From CAVUAT01 sp963848045 (GTDB taxonomy: Bacteria; Actinomycetota; Thermoleophilia; Solirubrobacterales; 70-9), in NCBI GenBank assembly GCA_963848045.1, contig CAWKCC010000001.1, positions 248,001 through 312,000 of the forward strand: a stretch of 64,000 nt of DNA, given 5' to 3'. Shown piece by piece: positions 22,753 to 32,202 of this stretch. Both the position numbers and the translations under genes were made by a program. Numbering within the stretch: the stretch's first letter is position 1; every line of letters begins with the position of its first letter. The notes under the pieces are model-generated. The model searched no databases. It was not told the DNA's origin and saw only the letters and a list, made by a program, of their open reading frames with translations.

Positions 22753-23784
22753 CTAGGTGGCCTTCTCGGCCGGCTTCTCTTCGTGGCCGCCGAACTCCTT
22801 GCGCATCGCCGAGAGCACCTTGGCGGCGAACTCGCCCTCGTTGCGAGACGAGAAGCGCTCGAACAGCGCCGCGGTCAGCACAGGCGCCGGCACCCCCTCC
22901 TCGATCGCGGCCAGGGACGTCCAGCGGCCCTCGCCGGAATCCGAGACGCGCCCCCCGAACTCCTCCAGCTGCGGGGAAGCGTGCAACGCGGAGGCGGCCA
23001 GGTCGAGCAGCCACGAGGCGATCACGCTGCCGCGGCGCCAGACCTCGGCGACCTCGGCGATGTCGATCTCGTAGCGATAGTGCTCGGGGTGCTCGAGCGG
23101 AGCGGTCTCGGCGTCGGCGTCGCGCTTCTTGGCGCCGGCGTCGGCGCTCTTGATGATGTTGAGGCCCTCGGCGTAGGCGGCCATCAGCCCGTACTCGATG
23201 CCGTTGTGGACCATCTTCACGAAGTGGCCGGCACCCGAGGGACCGCAGTGCAGGTAGCCCTGCTCGGCGGGGGTCGGGTCGCCCTCGCGCCCGGGGGTGC
23301 GCTCGATCTCGCCCAGACCAGGGGCCACCGTCTTGAAGATCGGGTCCAGCCGCTCGACGGCGTCGTCGGGCCCACCGATCATCAGGCAGTAGCCCCGTTC
23401 GAGACCCCAGACGCCGCCGCTGGTGCCGCAGTCGATGTAGTCGATGCCTCGCTCGGCGAACTCGGTGGAGCGGCGGATGTCGTCGTGGTAGTGGGAGTTG
23501 CCGCCGTCGATGATCGCGTCGCCCTCAGACAGGGCGTCGGCGACCTCGTGCACGGTGGTCTCGGTGATCTGGCCGGCGGGCACCATCACCCAGACAGAGC
23601 GCGGCGCGTCGAGCTTGGAGGCCAGGTCCTCGAGCGAGTCGGCCCCCACAGCGCCCTCGCCGGCCAGCTCCTTGACCGCCTCGGCGTTGATGTCGTAGAC
23701 GACGCACTCGTGGCCCTCGCGCATCAGCCGCCGGACGATGTTGGCGCCCATCCGCCCCAGGCCGACCATTCCGAGCTGTGCCAT
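22753..23784 (-). CDS. gnd: 6-phosphogluconate dehydrogenase, decarboxylating (short type)
   Basis: A 343-residue enzyme converting 6-phosphogluconate to ribulose-5-phosphate and CO2. The Rossmann motif GLGRMGANIVRRL is at 8-20, followed by VMVPAGQITE, the substrate loop DGGNSHYHDDIRR near 100, and GPSGAGHFVKMVHNGIEYG near 172 with the catalytic Lys. It is of the short YqeC-like form, not the 470-residue form; an insertion with Lys/Asp-rich sequence near 205-220 makes it longer than the usual 300. ATG 23784 is preceded by a strong AGGAGAAGGG. A TAGGAT box lies about 38 nt upstream. pgl follows with a short gap. Confidence 0.93.
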   Translation of the reverse strand: MAQLGMVGLGRMGANIVRRLMREGHECVVYDINAEAVKELAGEGAVGADSLEDLASKLDAPRSVWVMVPAGQITETTVHEVADALSEGDAIIDGGNSHYHDDIRRSTEFAERGIDYIDCGTSGGVWGLERGYCLMIGGPDDAVERLDPIFKTVAPGLGEIERTPGREGDPTPAEQGYLHCGPSGAGHFVKMVHNGIEYGLMAAYAEGLNIIKSADAGAKKRDADAETAPLEHPEHYRYEIDIAEVAEVWRRGSVIASWLLDLAASALHASPQLEEFGGRVSDSGEGRWTSLAAIEEGVPAPVLTAALFERFSSRNEGEFAAKVLSAMRKEFGGHEEKPAEKAT

Positions 23785-23821
23785 TCCGATCCCTTCTCCT
23801 CGCCGCTGACTGGTCGCCTTC

Positions 23822-23827
23822 ATCCTA
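23822..23827 (-). promoter_or_regulatory. Putative -10 box of gnd-pgl
   Basis: TAGGAT on the minus strand lies 37 nt before the gnd ATG, which leaves room for the Shine-Dalgarno seen there. This is a leadered counterpart to the leaderless boxes elsewhere. Confidence 0.4.
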
Positions 23828-23962
23828 AGCGCGGGCAGCAGAGCGGCGCGACGCCCCGGGCGTGCACCCGGCCGGGGCGCCTCTCGGGGACATGCGCCCG
23901 ACAGAGCCCCCGGCGAGGGGGTCCCCGGCGGTTCGCGTCGCCGCCTCGCCGCCCGTTGCCGA

Positions 23963-23968
23963 TACGGT
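23963..23968 (+). promoter_or_regulatory. -10-like box of zwf
   Basis: TACGGT lies 6 nt before the GTG at 23975, without a Shine-Dalgarno. Confidence 0.5.
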
Positions 23969-23974
23969 GCGCCC

Positions 23975-25411
23975 GTGGCGACCCACCTGGGACCAGCAGA
24001 GCCGCCCGGCCCCGAGGCCGACGCGTTGGTGATCTTCGGGATCACGGGCGACCTGGCGAAGAAGATGACCTTCGACGCGCTCTATGACCTCGAGGCGCGC
24101 GGCATGCTCAAGGTCCCGGTGATCGGGGTCGCGATCGACGAGATCGACGACGAGCAGCTGCGCCGCCGGGCCCGCGAGTCGGTCGAGGCCGCCGAGGAGA
24201 AGGTGGACGAGAAGGTCTTCGAGAGCCTCGCCGGCCGGCTCTCCTACATGCAGGGCGACTACAAGGACGCCAAGACCTTCGAGCGCCTCGGAGCCCGGCT
24301 CAAGGAGGCGAAGGCCGAGCACCCCGTCTTCTACCTGGAGATCCCGCCCTCGCTGTTCGGGCTGGTGGTGGAGGCGCTGGACAAGGCCGGGTTGACCGAG
24401 GGCTCGCGCGTGGCGATCGAGAAGCCGTTCGGCCACGATCTCGACTCGGCCAGGGCGCTCAATGCCGAGCTTCGATCGGTGCTGCGCGAGGAGCAGATCT
24501 ACCGGATCGACCACTTCCTCGGCAAGGAGCCGGTGATGGACATCCTCTACCTGCGCTTCGCCAACTCCCTGCTCGAGCCGATCTGGAACCGCCGCTACGT
24601 GAGCTCGGTGCAGATCACCATGGCCGAGGACTTCGGGGTCGAGGACCGCGGCGGCTTCTACGATCCCGTCGGGGCGCTCCGCGACGTCGTCCAGAATCAC
24701 CTGTTACAGCTTCTCGCCCTGATCGCGATGGAGCCGCCATCGGGGGGATCCGACCCCGATCCCGTTCGCGACAAGAAGCTCGACCTGTTCAAGGCGATCC
24801 AGCCGGCCGACCCGGCGCTGATGGTGCAGGGGCAGTACGACGGCTACCTCGGCGTCGAGGGGGTCGCCGAGGGCTCGACGACCGAGACCTTCGTCGCGCT
24901 GCGGCTGGAGGTCGAGAACTGGCGCTGGGCGGGAGTCCCCTTCTTCATCCGCGCCGGCAAGGCGATGGAGGCCAAGGTCACCGAGCTGCGCGTCATCCTC
25001 CACAGGCCGCCGCCGATCGGGATCGCCGACGAGGCCCTTCCCCAGGCCGACGAGCTGATCGTGCGGATAGACCCCGAGGCGGGAGCCGCTCTGCTGCTCG
25101 AGGCCAAGCAGCCCGGCGAGGACGCGCTGCGCCGCGTGCACCTCGACATCCTCTTCCAGGACGAGCTGGGCGACCAGCCGGGCCCTTACGTGCGGCTGCT
25201 GGGCGACGTGCTGGCGGGCGACCCTCAGCACTTCGCGCGTGAGGACGTGGTCGAGGAGACCTGGCGGATCGTGCAGCCACTGCTCGATGACCCCTGCGAG
25301 CTCGAGACCTACGAGCCCGGGCTCTGGGGCCCCGAGAGCGCCTCCGAGATGACCACGGGCTACGGCGGCTGGCGACGCCCCTGGCTGCCGGATGAGGATC
25401 CCTCCGGCTAG
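23975..25411 (+). CDS. zwf: Glucose-6-phosphate 1-dehydrogenase
   Basis: A 478-residue NADP-dependent enzyme that oxidises glucose-6-phosphate to 6-phosphogluconolactone. It has the N-terminal VIFGITGDLAKKMTF dinucleotide site (about 19-33), AIEKPFGHDL near 150 and the active-site signature YRIDHFLGKEPV near 178 with the catalytic His; the usual DHYLGKE has Phe for Tyr. The C-terminal domain includes FFIRAGKAMEAK. The GTG start is backed by a TACGGT box 6 nt upstream. It is divergent from gnd-pgl, giving a compact oxidative pentose-phosphate module. The ppi gene follows with an own box overlapping the zwf stop. Confidence 0.95.
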   Translation: MATHLGPAEPPGPEADALVIFGITGDLAKKMTFDALYDLEARGMLKVPVIGVAIDEIDDEQLRRRARESVEAAEEKVDEKVFESLAGRLSYMQGDYKDAKTFERLGARLKEAKAEHPVFYLEIPPSLFGLVVEALDKAGLTEGSRVAIEKPFGHDLDSARALNAELRSVLREEQIYRIDHFLGKEPVMDILYLRFANSLLEPIWNRRYVSSVQITMAEDFGVEDRGGFYDPVGALRDVVQNHLLQLLALIAMEPPSGGSDPDPVRDKKLDLFKAIQPADPALMVQGQYDGYLGVEGVAEGSTTETFVALRLEVENWRWAGVPFFIRAGKAMEAKVTELRVILHRPPPIGIADEALPQADELIVRIDPEAGAALLLEAKQPGEDALRRVHLDILFQDELGDQPGPYVRLLGDVLAGDPQHFAREDVVEETWRIVQPLLDDPCELETYEPGLWGPESASEMTTGYGGWRRPWLPDEDPSG

Positions 25412-25414
25412 AGT
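25409..25414 (+). promoter_or_regulatory. -10-like box of peptidyl-prolyl isomerase
   Basis: TAGAGT overlaps the zwf stop codon and lies 8 nt before ATG 25423. Confidence 0.45.
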
Positions 25415-25422
25415 CACGGGTG

Positions 25423-25881
25423 ATGTCGCAAGCCACCCTCCACACCAACGCCGGGCCGATCGTGATCGAGCTGTTCGATGACGATGCCCCGAAGACGGTC
25501 GAGAACTTCCGCAAGCTCGCCGGCGACGGCTTCTATGACGACCTCGGCTTCCACCGCGTGATCAAGGGCTTCATGATCCAGGGCGGCTGCCCGGAGGGCA
25601 CGGGCACGGGCGGCCCCGGCTACACCTTCGACGACGAGTTCAACGCCAACAAGGTCGTGCGCGGCGCCCTTGCCATGGCCAACGCCGGCCCCAACACCAA
25701 CGGCTCGCAGTTCTTCATCGTCACCACGGACGCCGCTCCCTGGCTTGACGGCAAGCACACGGTCTTCGGCAAGGTCACCGACGGCATGGAGACCGTGGAC
25801 GCGATCGAGGCCACCGAGACGGGGCCCGATGACCGCCCCGCCGAGCCTCAGCTGATCGAGCGAGTCGAGCTCTCGGAGTAG
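25423..25881 (+). CDS. Peptidyl-prolyl cis-trans isomerase (cyclophilin)
   Basis: A 152-residue cytoplasmic cyclophilin without signal peptide. It shows FHRVIKGFMIQGGCPEGTG (active-site Arg, Phe and Gln), GALAMANAGPNTNGSQFFI and WLDGKHTVFGKV, all in the standard order. It catalyses proline isomerisation during folding. ATG 25423 is chosen; a GTG immediately upstream is possible. It follows zwf closely and is followed by a small hypothetical gene 6 nt downstream, probably co-transcribed. Confidence 0.95.
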   Translation: MSQATLHTNAGPIVIELFDDDAPKTVENFRKLAGDGFYDDLGFHRVIKGFMIQGGCPEGTGTGGPGYTFDDEFNANKVVRGALAMANAGPNTNGSQFFIVTTDAAPWLDGKHTVFGKVTDGMETVDAIEATETGPDDRPAEPQLIERVELSE

Positions 25882-25887
25882 GCGACC

Positions 25888-26199
25888 TTGCCTGGCGAGA
25901 AGAGCACGCCCCCTCGCCGCAGCCTTCGCAACCTGTTCAAGACCGCGACCGGGCCCGAGCACCTCGACGGGATCGCCGAGCTCAAGGTGGGCGACGCCGC
26001 CTACGACGACTGGGACGTGGTCCGCGACTTCGGCGAGCTGGAGACGGCGCGCGCCTGGCGCCAGCAGCTCAGCGAGCTGGGCGTCGAGGGCGTGATCACC
26101 TCGGACTGGCCCCTCGACGAGTGGGGCCGGGGCGATATCGCGCTGCGGGTGCCGCCCGGCAGAGGGATCGAGGCCGGGGAGTTGCTGGGCGAGGAGTAG
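25888..26199 (+). CDS. Conserved hypothetical protein
   Basis: A 103-residue soluble protein with a basic start (RRSLRNLFKTATG) and an acidic, Trp-containing body (DWDVVRDFGELETARAWRQQL). The middle region ending in VITSDWPLDEWGRGDIALRVP looks like a strand-helix-strand domain that reads as a small alpha/beta fold, perhaps DUF2007-like. TTG at 25888 lies 6 nt after the isomerase stop, suggesting translational coupling. I do not recognise a function. Confidence 0.65.
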   Translation: MPGEKSTPPRRSLRNLFKTATGPEHLDGIAELKVGDAAYDDWDVVRDFGELETARAWRQQLSELGVEGVITSDWPLDEWGRGDIALRVPPGRGIEAGELLGEE

Positions 26200-26223
26200 C
26201 GTCCGGCGCGCCCTGGATCGCGG

Positions 26224-26829
26224 CTATCGGCCGCGCCCGCCCGGTGGCCGCGACATCAGCCACACCGACGGCGAGTCAGGCAGGCTGATCTCGCCGGTGA
26301 GCTCGAATCCGAAGCGCTCGTAGAAGGGTACGTTGGAGAAGCGCTGGGTCTCGAGGTGCGCGCTGAGGCCGTCGCTGTCCGCGCGCTCGAGCCCGGGCGC
26401 GATCAGAGCGCTGCCCACCCCCTGCAGCTGGGCCGAGGGGCGGACCGAGAGGGTCTGCAGGTACCAGTGCGGCTCGCGCGGGTGGTGCGCGCCGATCAGC
26501 TTCTCCCAGCGCAGCGCCCGCCCGAAGCAGTCGAGACCCTCGGGCAGCATCGAGACCGCCTCGGCGAGCCGATCGCGCCGGCGCACGCCCGGCGCGCCCG
26601 GCGGGAACCAGAGCGCGGTCCCGAGCGCCTCGCTCGTCGTCCAGGCTGCGTCGCGGGGCATGTATACGCGGCGGATCATCGCCCGGTAGTGGCGCGGCAG
26701 CAGTCGCCGGCGCTGCCAGCCGCGACGCAGCATCCATACCCAGATCTCGTTGTCGAAGAAGCCCTCGGCCGCGGCCTGCGCGGCGCCCCGGACGAGCCCG
26801 GGCGTGACCGGGACGACCTCGACGCTCAC
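26224..26829 (-). CDS. GNAT family N-acetyltransferase
   Basis: A 201-residue acetyltransferase. The coenzyme A region is visible: LQTLSVRPSAQLQGVGSALI (Q/R-x-x-G-x-G/A variant, about 124-143), then FYERFGFELTGE near 175. The N-terminal half has FDNEIWVWMLRRGWQ and WFPPGAPGV typical of actinobacterial GNATs acting on small molecules. Its GTG start overlaps the stop of the upstream RDD gene (GTGA), so the two are coupled. Substrate unknown. Confidence 0.85.
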   Translation of the reverse strand: MSVEVVPVTPGLVRGAAQAAAEGFFDNEIWVWMLRRGWQRRRLLPRHYRAMIRRVYMPRDAAWTTSEALGTALWFPPGAPGVRRRDRLAEAVSMLPEGLDCFGRALRWEKLIGAHHPREPHWYLQTLSVRPSAQLQGVGSALIAPGLERADSDGLSAHLETQRFSNVPFYERFGFELTGEISLPDSPSVWLMSRPPGGRGR

Positions 26830-27839
26830 CCGGTGGACGGAGGGGCGCCGAGGCTCTCGAGATGGCCACTCTCATCGACACCCGGGTCTATCTCGGGGTC
26901 GGCGTAGAGGACGATCGTCTGACCCAGGCGATCCGGCCAGCCGCGGCGGCGCTCGCCGGTCAGCACTCCGAGGAAGCCGATCCCGAAGGTGATGACCGCG
27001 AGATAGAAGCCGAACAGCCGCCGAAGGTCCTTGCCCGGCGGCACCCTGCCTCCCGACTCCGTGAAGATCCGCAGCCCGAAGAAGGACATCCCGGGCGTGC
27101 GCTCGGCCAGAGTCCAGAAGCCGGCGAGGTAGAACCCCGCGGCGATCAACCAGGCCGTGAGCCCGAGCGCGAGCCCGGCGTACTTGGTCTCGTCGCTGGG
27201 GTCGAAGATGGGGTTGAGGACGTTGTTGATGAGGGCCGCGACCACGGCGGAGACGACGAGCAGGATGCTGTTGAGGATCAAGGCATCGAGGGTGATCGCG
27301 AGCAGGCGCGTCACGGCCCCCGCGTAGACCGGGCGGGCGGCGCGGGGCCGTCGCCGCAGCAGGCGCCGCGCGAAGCGGTCCGCGGTGTCATCGAGCCTGC
27401 GGGCCGCGCGGCGTGCGGTGCGCCGGGCGTCCTCCAGCAGGCCGACGCCCTGCGAGGTGATCGCGGAGCGCACCTCCGGCGCATCGGCGACCCGCTCCAC
27501 GAGCAACTGGGCCTCCTGGCTCTCCAGCACCCTCTCCCATATCCGCATGGCCGCGTCGCTCTCCAGCACGCGGTCGACGACCTGCTCGGCCGGCTCGCTC
27601 TCCAGCACCCTGTCGGCCGCGCGATCGAGCGCCCCGTTGATTCCCAGCCCGCGGCCCAGCCCGCGGGCCCCGCGCCATCCGACCCGGACGACCGGGGCCA
27701 GCAGCCGCCCGGTCAGGTCGAACACGGCATCGACGGCGCCGTTGCCCGAGGGCTCCTCGACGGGCCTGGCGAGCGAGGCCTCGACGATCTCGCCCTCCAG
27801 CGGCTCGCCCGGCTCGGATTTCAAATGCTCGGTGTTCAT
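26826..27839 (-). CDS. RDD family membrane protein with 13-residue repeats
   Basis: A 337-residue protein. Residues 76-127 are four consecutive 13-residue units of the type D/E-R-V-L-E-S-x7, strongly amphipathic; then a basic helical stretch (about 140-170) leads into the RDD domain (about 175-320) with membrane helices at about 178-205, 222-243 and 280-305 and the motif RTPGMSFFGLRI. RDD proteins are small-molecule or ion transport-related membrane proteins of uncertain role. The DNA repeat is also visible as a recurrent CTCTCCAGCAC on the plus strand at about 27520-27610. GTGA overlap couples it to the GNAT gene. Confidence 0.85.
   Translation of the reverse strand: MNTEHLKSEPGEPLEGEIVEASLARPVEEPSGNGAVDAVFDLTGRLLAPVVRVGWRGARGLGRGLGINGALDRAADRVLESEPAEQVVDRVLESDAAMRIWERVLESQEAQLLVERVADAPEVRSAITSQGVGLLEDARRTARRAARRLDDTADRFARRLLRRRPRAARPVYAGAVTRLLAITLDALILNSILLVVSAVVAALINNVLNPIFDPSDETKYAGLALGLTAWLIAAGFYLAGFWTLAERTPGMSFFGLRIFTESGGRVPPGKDLRRLFGFYLAVITFGIGFLGVLTGERRRGWPDRLGQTIVLYADPEIDPGVDESGHLESLGAPPSTG
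27459..27614 (-). repeat. Four tandem 39-bp units encoding a 13-aa repeat
   Basis: Within the RDD gene, residues 76-127 read as DRVLES, DRVLES, ERVLES and ERVADA, each followed by seven residues. The first three share the same DNA core, the fourth is diverged. The unit suits an extended amphipathic helix. Confidence 0.6.
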
Positions 27840-27922
27840 CTACCGCTCCCACCCCGCAGGGTAGGCGCTGGCGGGTCAGCCTGAGCGGGGCTGACGGGCG
27901 CGCCGCACGGTGGCGGGGCCGG

Positions 27923-28459
27923 TCAGACCGGGTTGCCGGCGGGATCCACCACCAGCCACAGGCCGCCGAACTCGTCCACGTCGTGGCAGAGGACCTCGCC
28001 CTTGGGGTCATCGACGTAGTAATAGAGCGGATGGCCGTTGTAGGTCACCTGGGTGGTGCCGTCGTCGCGCTTCGTGGTTCCCAGCTTTCCCGCCTTCGCG
28101 CCGGCGCCGGCCTGAGGCGCGCCGTCGGTGAGCACCGGCGGCCAGGCCGCGGCGCACTCGCCATAGCACTCGCTCTGGGCTGACTTCTCCTTGTCGAACA
28201 GGTAAATGGCCTGGTCGGAGCCGTCGAAGAGGATCTGGCCGAAGTCGGATCCGGCGACCTTGACCGTGGTGCCGTTGGCCGATGCCGCGCCCTCAGCCTG
28301 GCCGGCCGCCACCTGGGAGCCGTCACCGCCCGCGGCCGCCGCGTCGGTCTTGGCCTGGGTCTCGGCGCCGGACGCCGAGTCCGATGAGTCGTCGCCTCCG
28401 CCGCAGCCCGCGAACAGCGCGGCGGCGGAGATCAGGGCGAGGGGGAGCAGCTTGGTCAT
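27923..28459 (-). CDS. Lipoprotein with COG4315-type repeats
   Basis: A 178-residue predicted lipoprotein. The signal peptide has a lipobox LFAGC at about 15-19, followed by a Ser/Ala/Gly-rich linker (about 25-70). The domain has the two motifs of secreted COG4315 proteins: LFDGSDQAIYLFDKE with SECYGECAAAWPP near 100-115, and YNGHPLYYYVDDPKGE near 145. Such proteins are of unknown role, sometimes near electron transfer genes. I start at ATG 28459, 5 nt after an AGGAGGA Shine-Dalgarno. Confidence 0.85.
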   Translation of the reverse strand: MTKLLPLALISAAALFAGCGGGDDSSDSASGAETQAKTDAAAAGGDGSQVAAGQAEGAASANGTTVKVAGSDFGQILFDGSDQAIYLFDKEKSAQSECYGECAAAWPPVLTDGAPQAGAGAKAGKLGTTKRDDGTTQVTYNGHPLYYYVDDPKGEVLCHDVDEFGGLWLVVDPAGNPV

Positions 28460-28537
28460 CTCAGGTCCTCCTGGAGGGGTCGGGGATGGCAAGGATCACC
28501 CGGGTACCTCAACGGCTTCTCAAGAGCGGGCGGGCGC

Positions 28538-28891
28538 TCAGGACTCGAGCAGCTCCGGGATGTGCTCGCGAAGGTGGGCGTCGATCGTCTCGCGCACCCA
28601 GGCCCGGGTGGCGGCGTCGGCCATCCGGTAGCGGCCCAGCAGCATCTTCTGCTCGCTCAACGGCAGGCCCGCGATCTCCCAGCGCACCGCGAGCCGCTCG
28701 AACAGCATCTCGCTGCGACGCCGCCAGGCATCCTCGAGCGTCGCGGCCGCCGGGCCCGAGCGCTCGTTGATCTTGGCGACTGTCTTGGGGCTGAGCTCGG
28801 CGCGCAGGGTGAGCACGTTGCCTTCGGCGTCGGCGTAGTCGACGGTGGGCCTCTCCCGATGCGCCCTCTGGCGGCGCTTGCGCTTGGCCAT
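28538..28891 (-). CDS. Conserved hypothetical protein
   Basis: A 117-residue protein with a basic start (MAKRKRRQRAHRERP), a short beta segment (VDYADAEGNVLTLR) and then a helical body with many charged residues (WRRRSEMLFERLAVRWEIAG). Soluble, no Cys. It is divergent from the exonuclease gene with 39 nt between starts; a CAGACT sequence lies 8 nt before its ATG. The divergent pairing with a DNA repair gene is suggestive only. Function not recognised. Confidence 0.65.
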   Translation of the reverse strand: MAKRKRRQRAHRERPTVDYADAEGNVLTLRAELSPKTVAKINERSGPAAATLEDAWRRRSEMLFERLAVRWEIAGLPLSEQKMLLGRYRMADAATRAWVRETIDAHLREHIPELLES

Positions 28892-28917
28892 CGCCCCCAA
28901 GTCTGCCAGCGCCCCGC

Positions 28918-28923
28918 TAGCGT
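28918..28923 (+). promoter_or_regulatory. -10-like box of 5'-3' exonuclease
   Basis: TAGCGT lies 7 nt before the ATG at 28931. Confidence 0.5.
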
Positions 28924-28930
28924 GGCCGCG

Positions 28931-29815
28931 ATGCCGGATCCCCTGCTCGTGGTCGACGCGCCCTCGATGCTCTTCCGCGCCTTCTACGCGCTGCCGAAGA
29001 CGATCAGGGGCGCCGACGGGGTGCCGGTCAACGCGCTGCTCGGGGCCGCCAACCTGATCCTGCGCGAGGTGGAGCGGCACGACCCACGCGCGGTCGTGCT
29101 CTGCTTCGGCCCGGACGCCGCCGATTACCGCGTAGAGCTCTATCCCGCCTACCACGCCGATCGCGAGGCCGCCTTTCCAGCCGAGCTTGGACCTCAGTGG
29201 AAGGACGCAGAGGCCTTCTTCGGGGCCTTCGGCTGGACGATCGCCGACCACGAGTCGCTCGAGGCGGACGACCTGCTGGGCTCCTTCGCGCACCGCGAGG
29301 CCAAGGCCGGCGGCACGACGCTGATCCTGACCGGCGACCGCGACATGTTCCAGTGCGCCACCGAGGCGGTCACGGTTCTCTACGTGCGCACGGGAAGCAG
29401 AGGGGCCGAGAGGGTCGGCCCCGCGGAGGTCAGGCGCCGCTACGGAATCCCCCCCGAGCTGGTTCCCGACTTCATCGCGCTGCGCGGCGACCCCTCCGAC
29501 GGCCTGCCTGGAGCCAAGGGCGTGGGAGAGAAGGGCGCGGCCGAACTGCTTCGAAAGCACGGCTCGCTGGAGGCGGTCCTCGACAACGCCTTCCGCGAGA
29601 CCCGCCCGAAGCTGCGCCATGCGTTGACCGAGCAGCGCGAGGAGCTGCTGGCCTTCAAACAGATCGCAACCCTGCGCGAGGTGAAGGTGAGCCGGCCACG
29701 CTCCAGGCGCACCGACTTCAGGAGCGCCGCCAGGGCCGCCCGCGAGCGGGGCATGGAGCGCCTCGCCGACCGGCTGCAGGAGGCGGCGGAGAGATCGCGC
29801 CGGTCGCGCGCCTAG
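28931..29815 (+). CDS. 5'-3' exonuclease (PolA N-domain-like)
   Basis: A 294-residue stand-alone flap/5' nuclease without the polymerase domain. Acidic residues of the metal site are visible: Asp in LLVVDAPSML near 9, EADDLLGSFA near 113, and LTGDRDMFQ near 135. The helix-hairpin-helix follows as DGLPGAKGVGEKGAAELLRKHG (about 190-211). It removes 5' flaps or RNA primers. The stop is 7 nt before the TAGGTT region of recQ, and both genes point the same way, so a shared repair role is likely. Confidence 0.9.
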   Translation: MPDPLLVVDAPSMLFRAFYALPKTIRGADGVPVNALLGAANLILREVERHDPRAVVLCFGPDAADYRVELYPAYHADREAAFPAELGPQWKDAEAFFGAFGWTIADHESLEADDLLGSFAHREAKAGGTTLILTGDRDMFQCATEAVTVLYVRTGSRGAERVGPAEVRRRYGIPPELVPDFIALRGDPSDGLPGAKGVGEKGAAELLRKHGSLEAVLDNAFRETRPKLRHALTEQREELLAFKQIATLREVKVSRPRSRRTDFRSAARAARERGMERLADRLQEAAERSRRSRA

Positions 29816-29818
29816 GTT
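29813..29818 (+). promoter_or_regulatory. -10-like box of recQ
   Basis: TAGGTT overlaps the exonuclease stop codon and lies 6 nt before GTG 29825. Confidence 0.5.
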
Positions 29819-29824
29819 TGTCGG

Positions 29825-31672
<1,848 letters not shown>

Positions 31673-31709
31673 GATGCCCGCTCCACCACCGAGCGGAGGG
31701 GACGGGGCG

Positions 31710-32189
31710 ATGACCGCACACGGGGATTTCAGCGAGCAGGAGTGGACCTTGGTGCTCGAGGGACCGACCAGCGCGGGCCTGCATGTGATCATCGCCGACC
31801 GCGGCGGCTCGGTGCGCGAGACCTACGGGATGGCCAAGGCCTACGGCGAGGCGCGCCGGCGCGCCGGCGAGAGCGAGCTGCTCGACGCGATCGTCGCCGC
31901 CAAGCCGGCCGTGGACAGGACCCGGCCGAAGTCAACCGAGGCGCTGAAGCTGCACCTGTTGCGCAACATCAGCGACGCGGCTGCGCTGGTCGAGCAGAAG
32001 GCCACGGCCGCAGAGCTCGAGCAGTACCGGAGCTTCGTGATCGGCCTCGCCGAGCGCGTCGCCGAGGCGCGCCGGGAGGGCTTCATGGGGATCAGGGGCG
32101 AGCGCGTCAGCGACGACGAGCGCGCCGCTCTCGAGCAGATCGCCGAGGCGCTCGGCACCGAGGCTCCGCCTCCGCCGGCGCCCGCCTGA
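31710..32189 (+). CDS. Conserved hypothetical protein (159 aa)
   Basis: A 159-residue soluble protein. The first part (EWTLVLEGPTSAGLHVIIADRGGSVRETYGMAKAY) is strand-rich; the middle (STEALKLHLLRNISDAAALVEQKATAAELEQYRSF) is helical. It ends with a Pro/Ala tail. ATG 31710 is chosen with a GGAGGGG Shine-Dalgarno. It starts 37 nt after recQ on the same strand. I do not recognise the family; a role next to recQ is undetermined. Confidence 0.7.
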   Translation: MTAHGDFSEQEWTLVLEGPTSAGLHVIIADRGGSVRETYGMAKAYGEARRRAGESELLDAIVAAKPAVDRTRPKSTEALKLHLLRNISDAAALVEQKATAAELEQYRSFVIGLAERVAEARREGFMGIRGERVSDDERAALEQIAEALGTEAPPPPAPA

Positions 32190-32202
32190 GCCCGCCGCCG
32201 GC

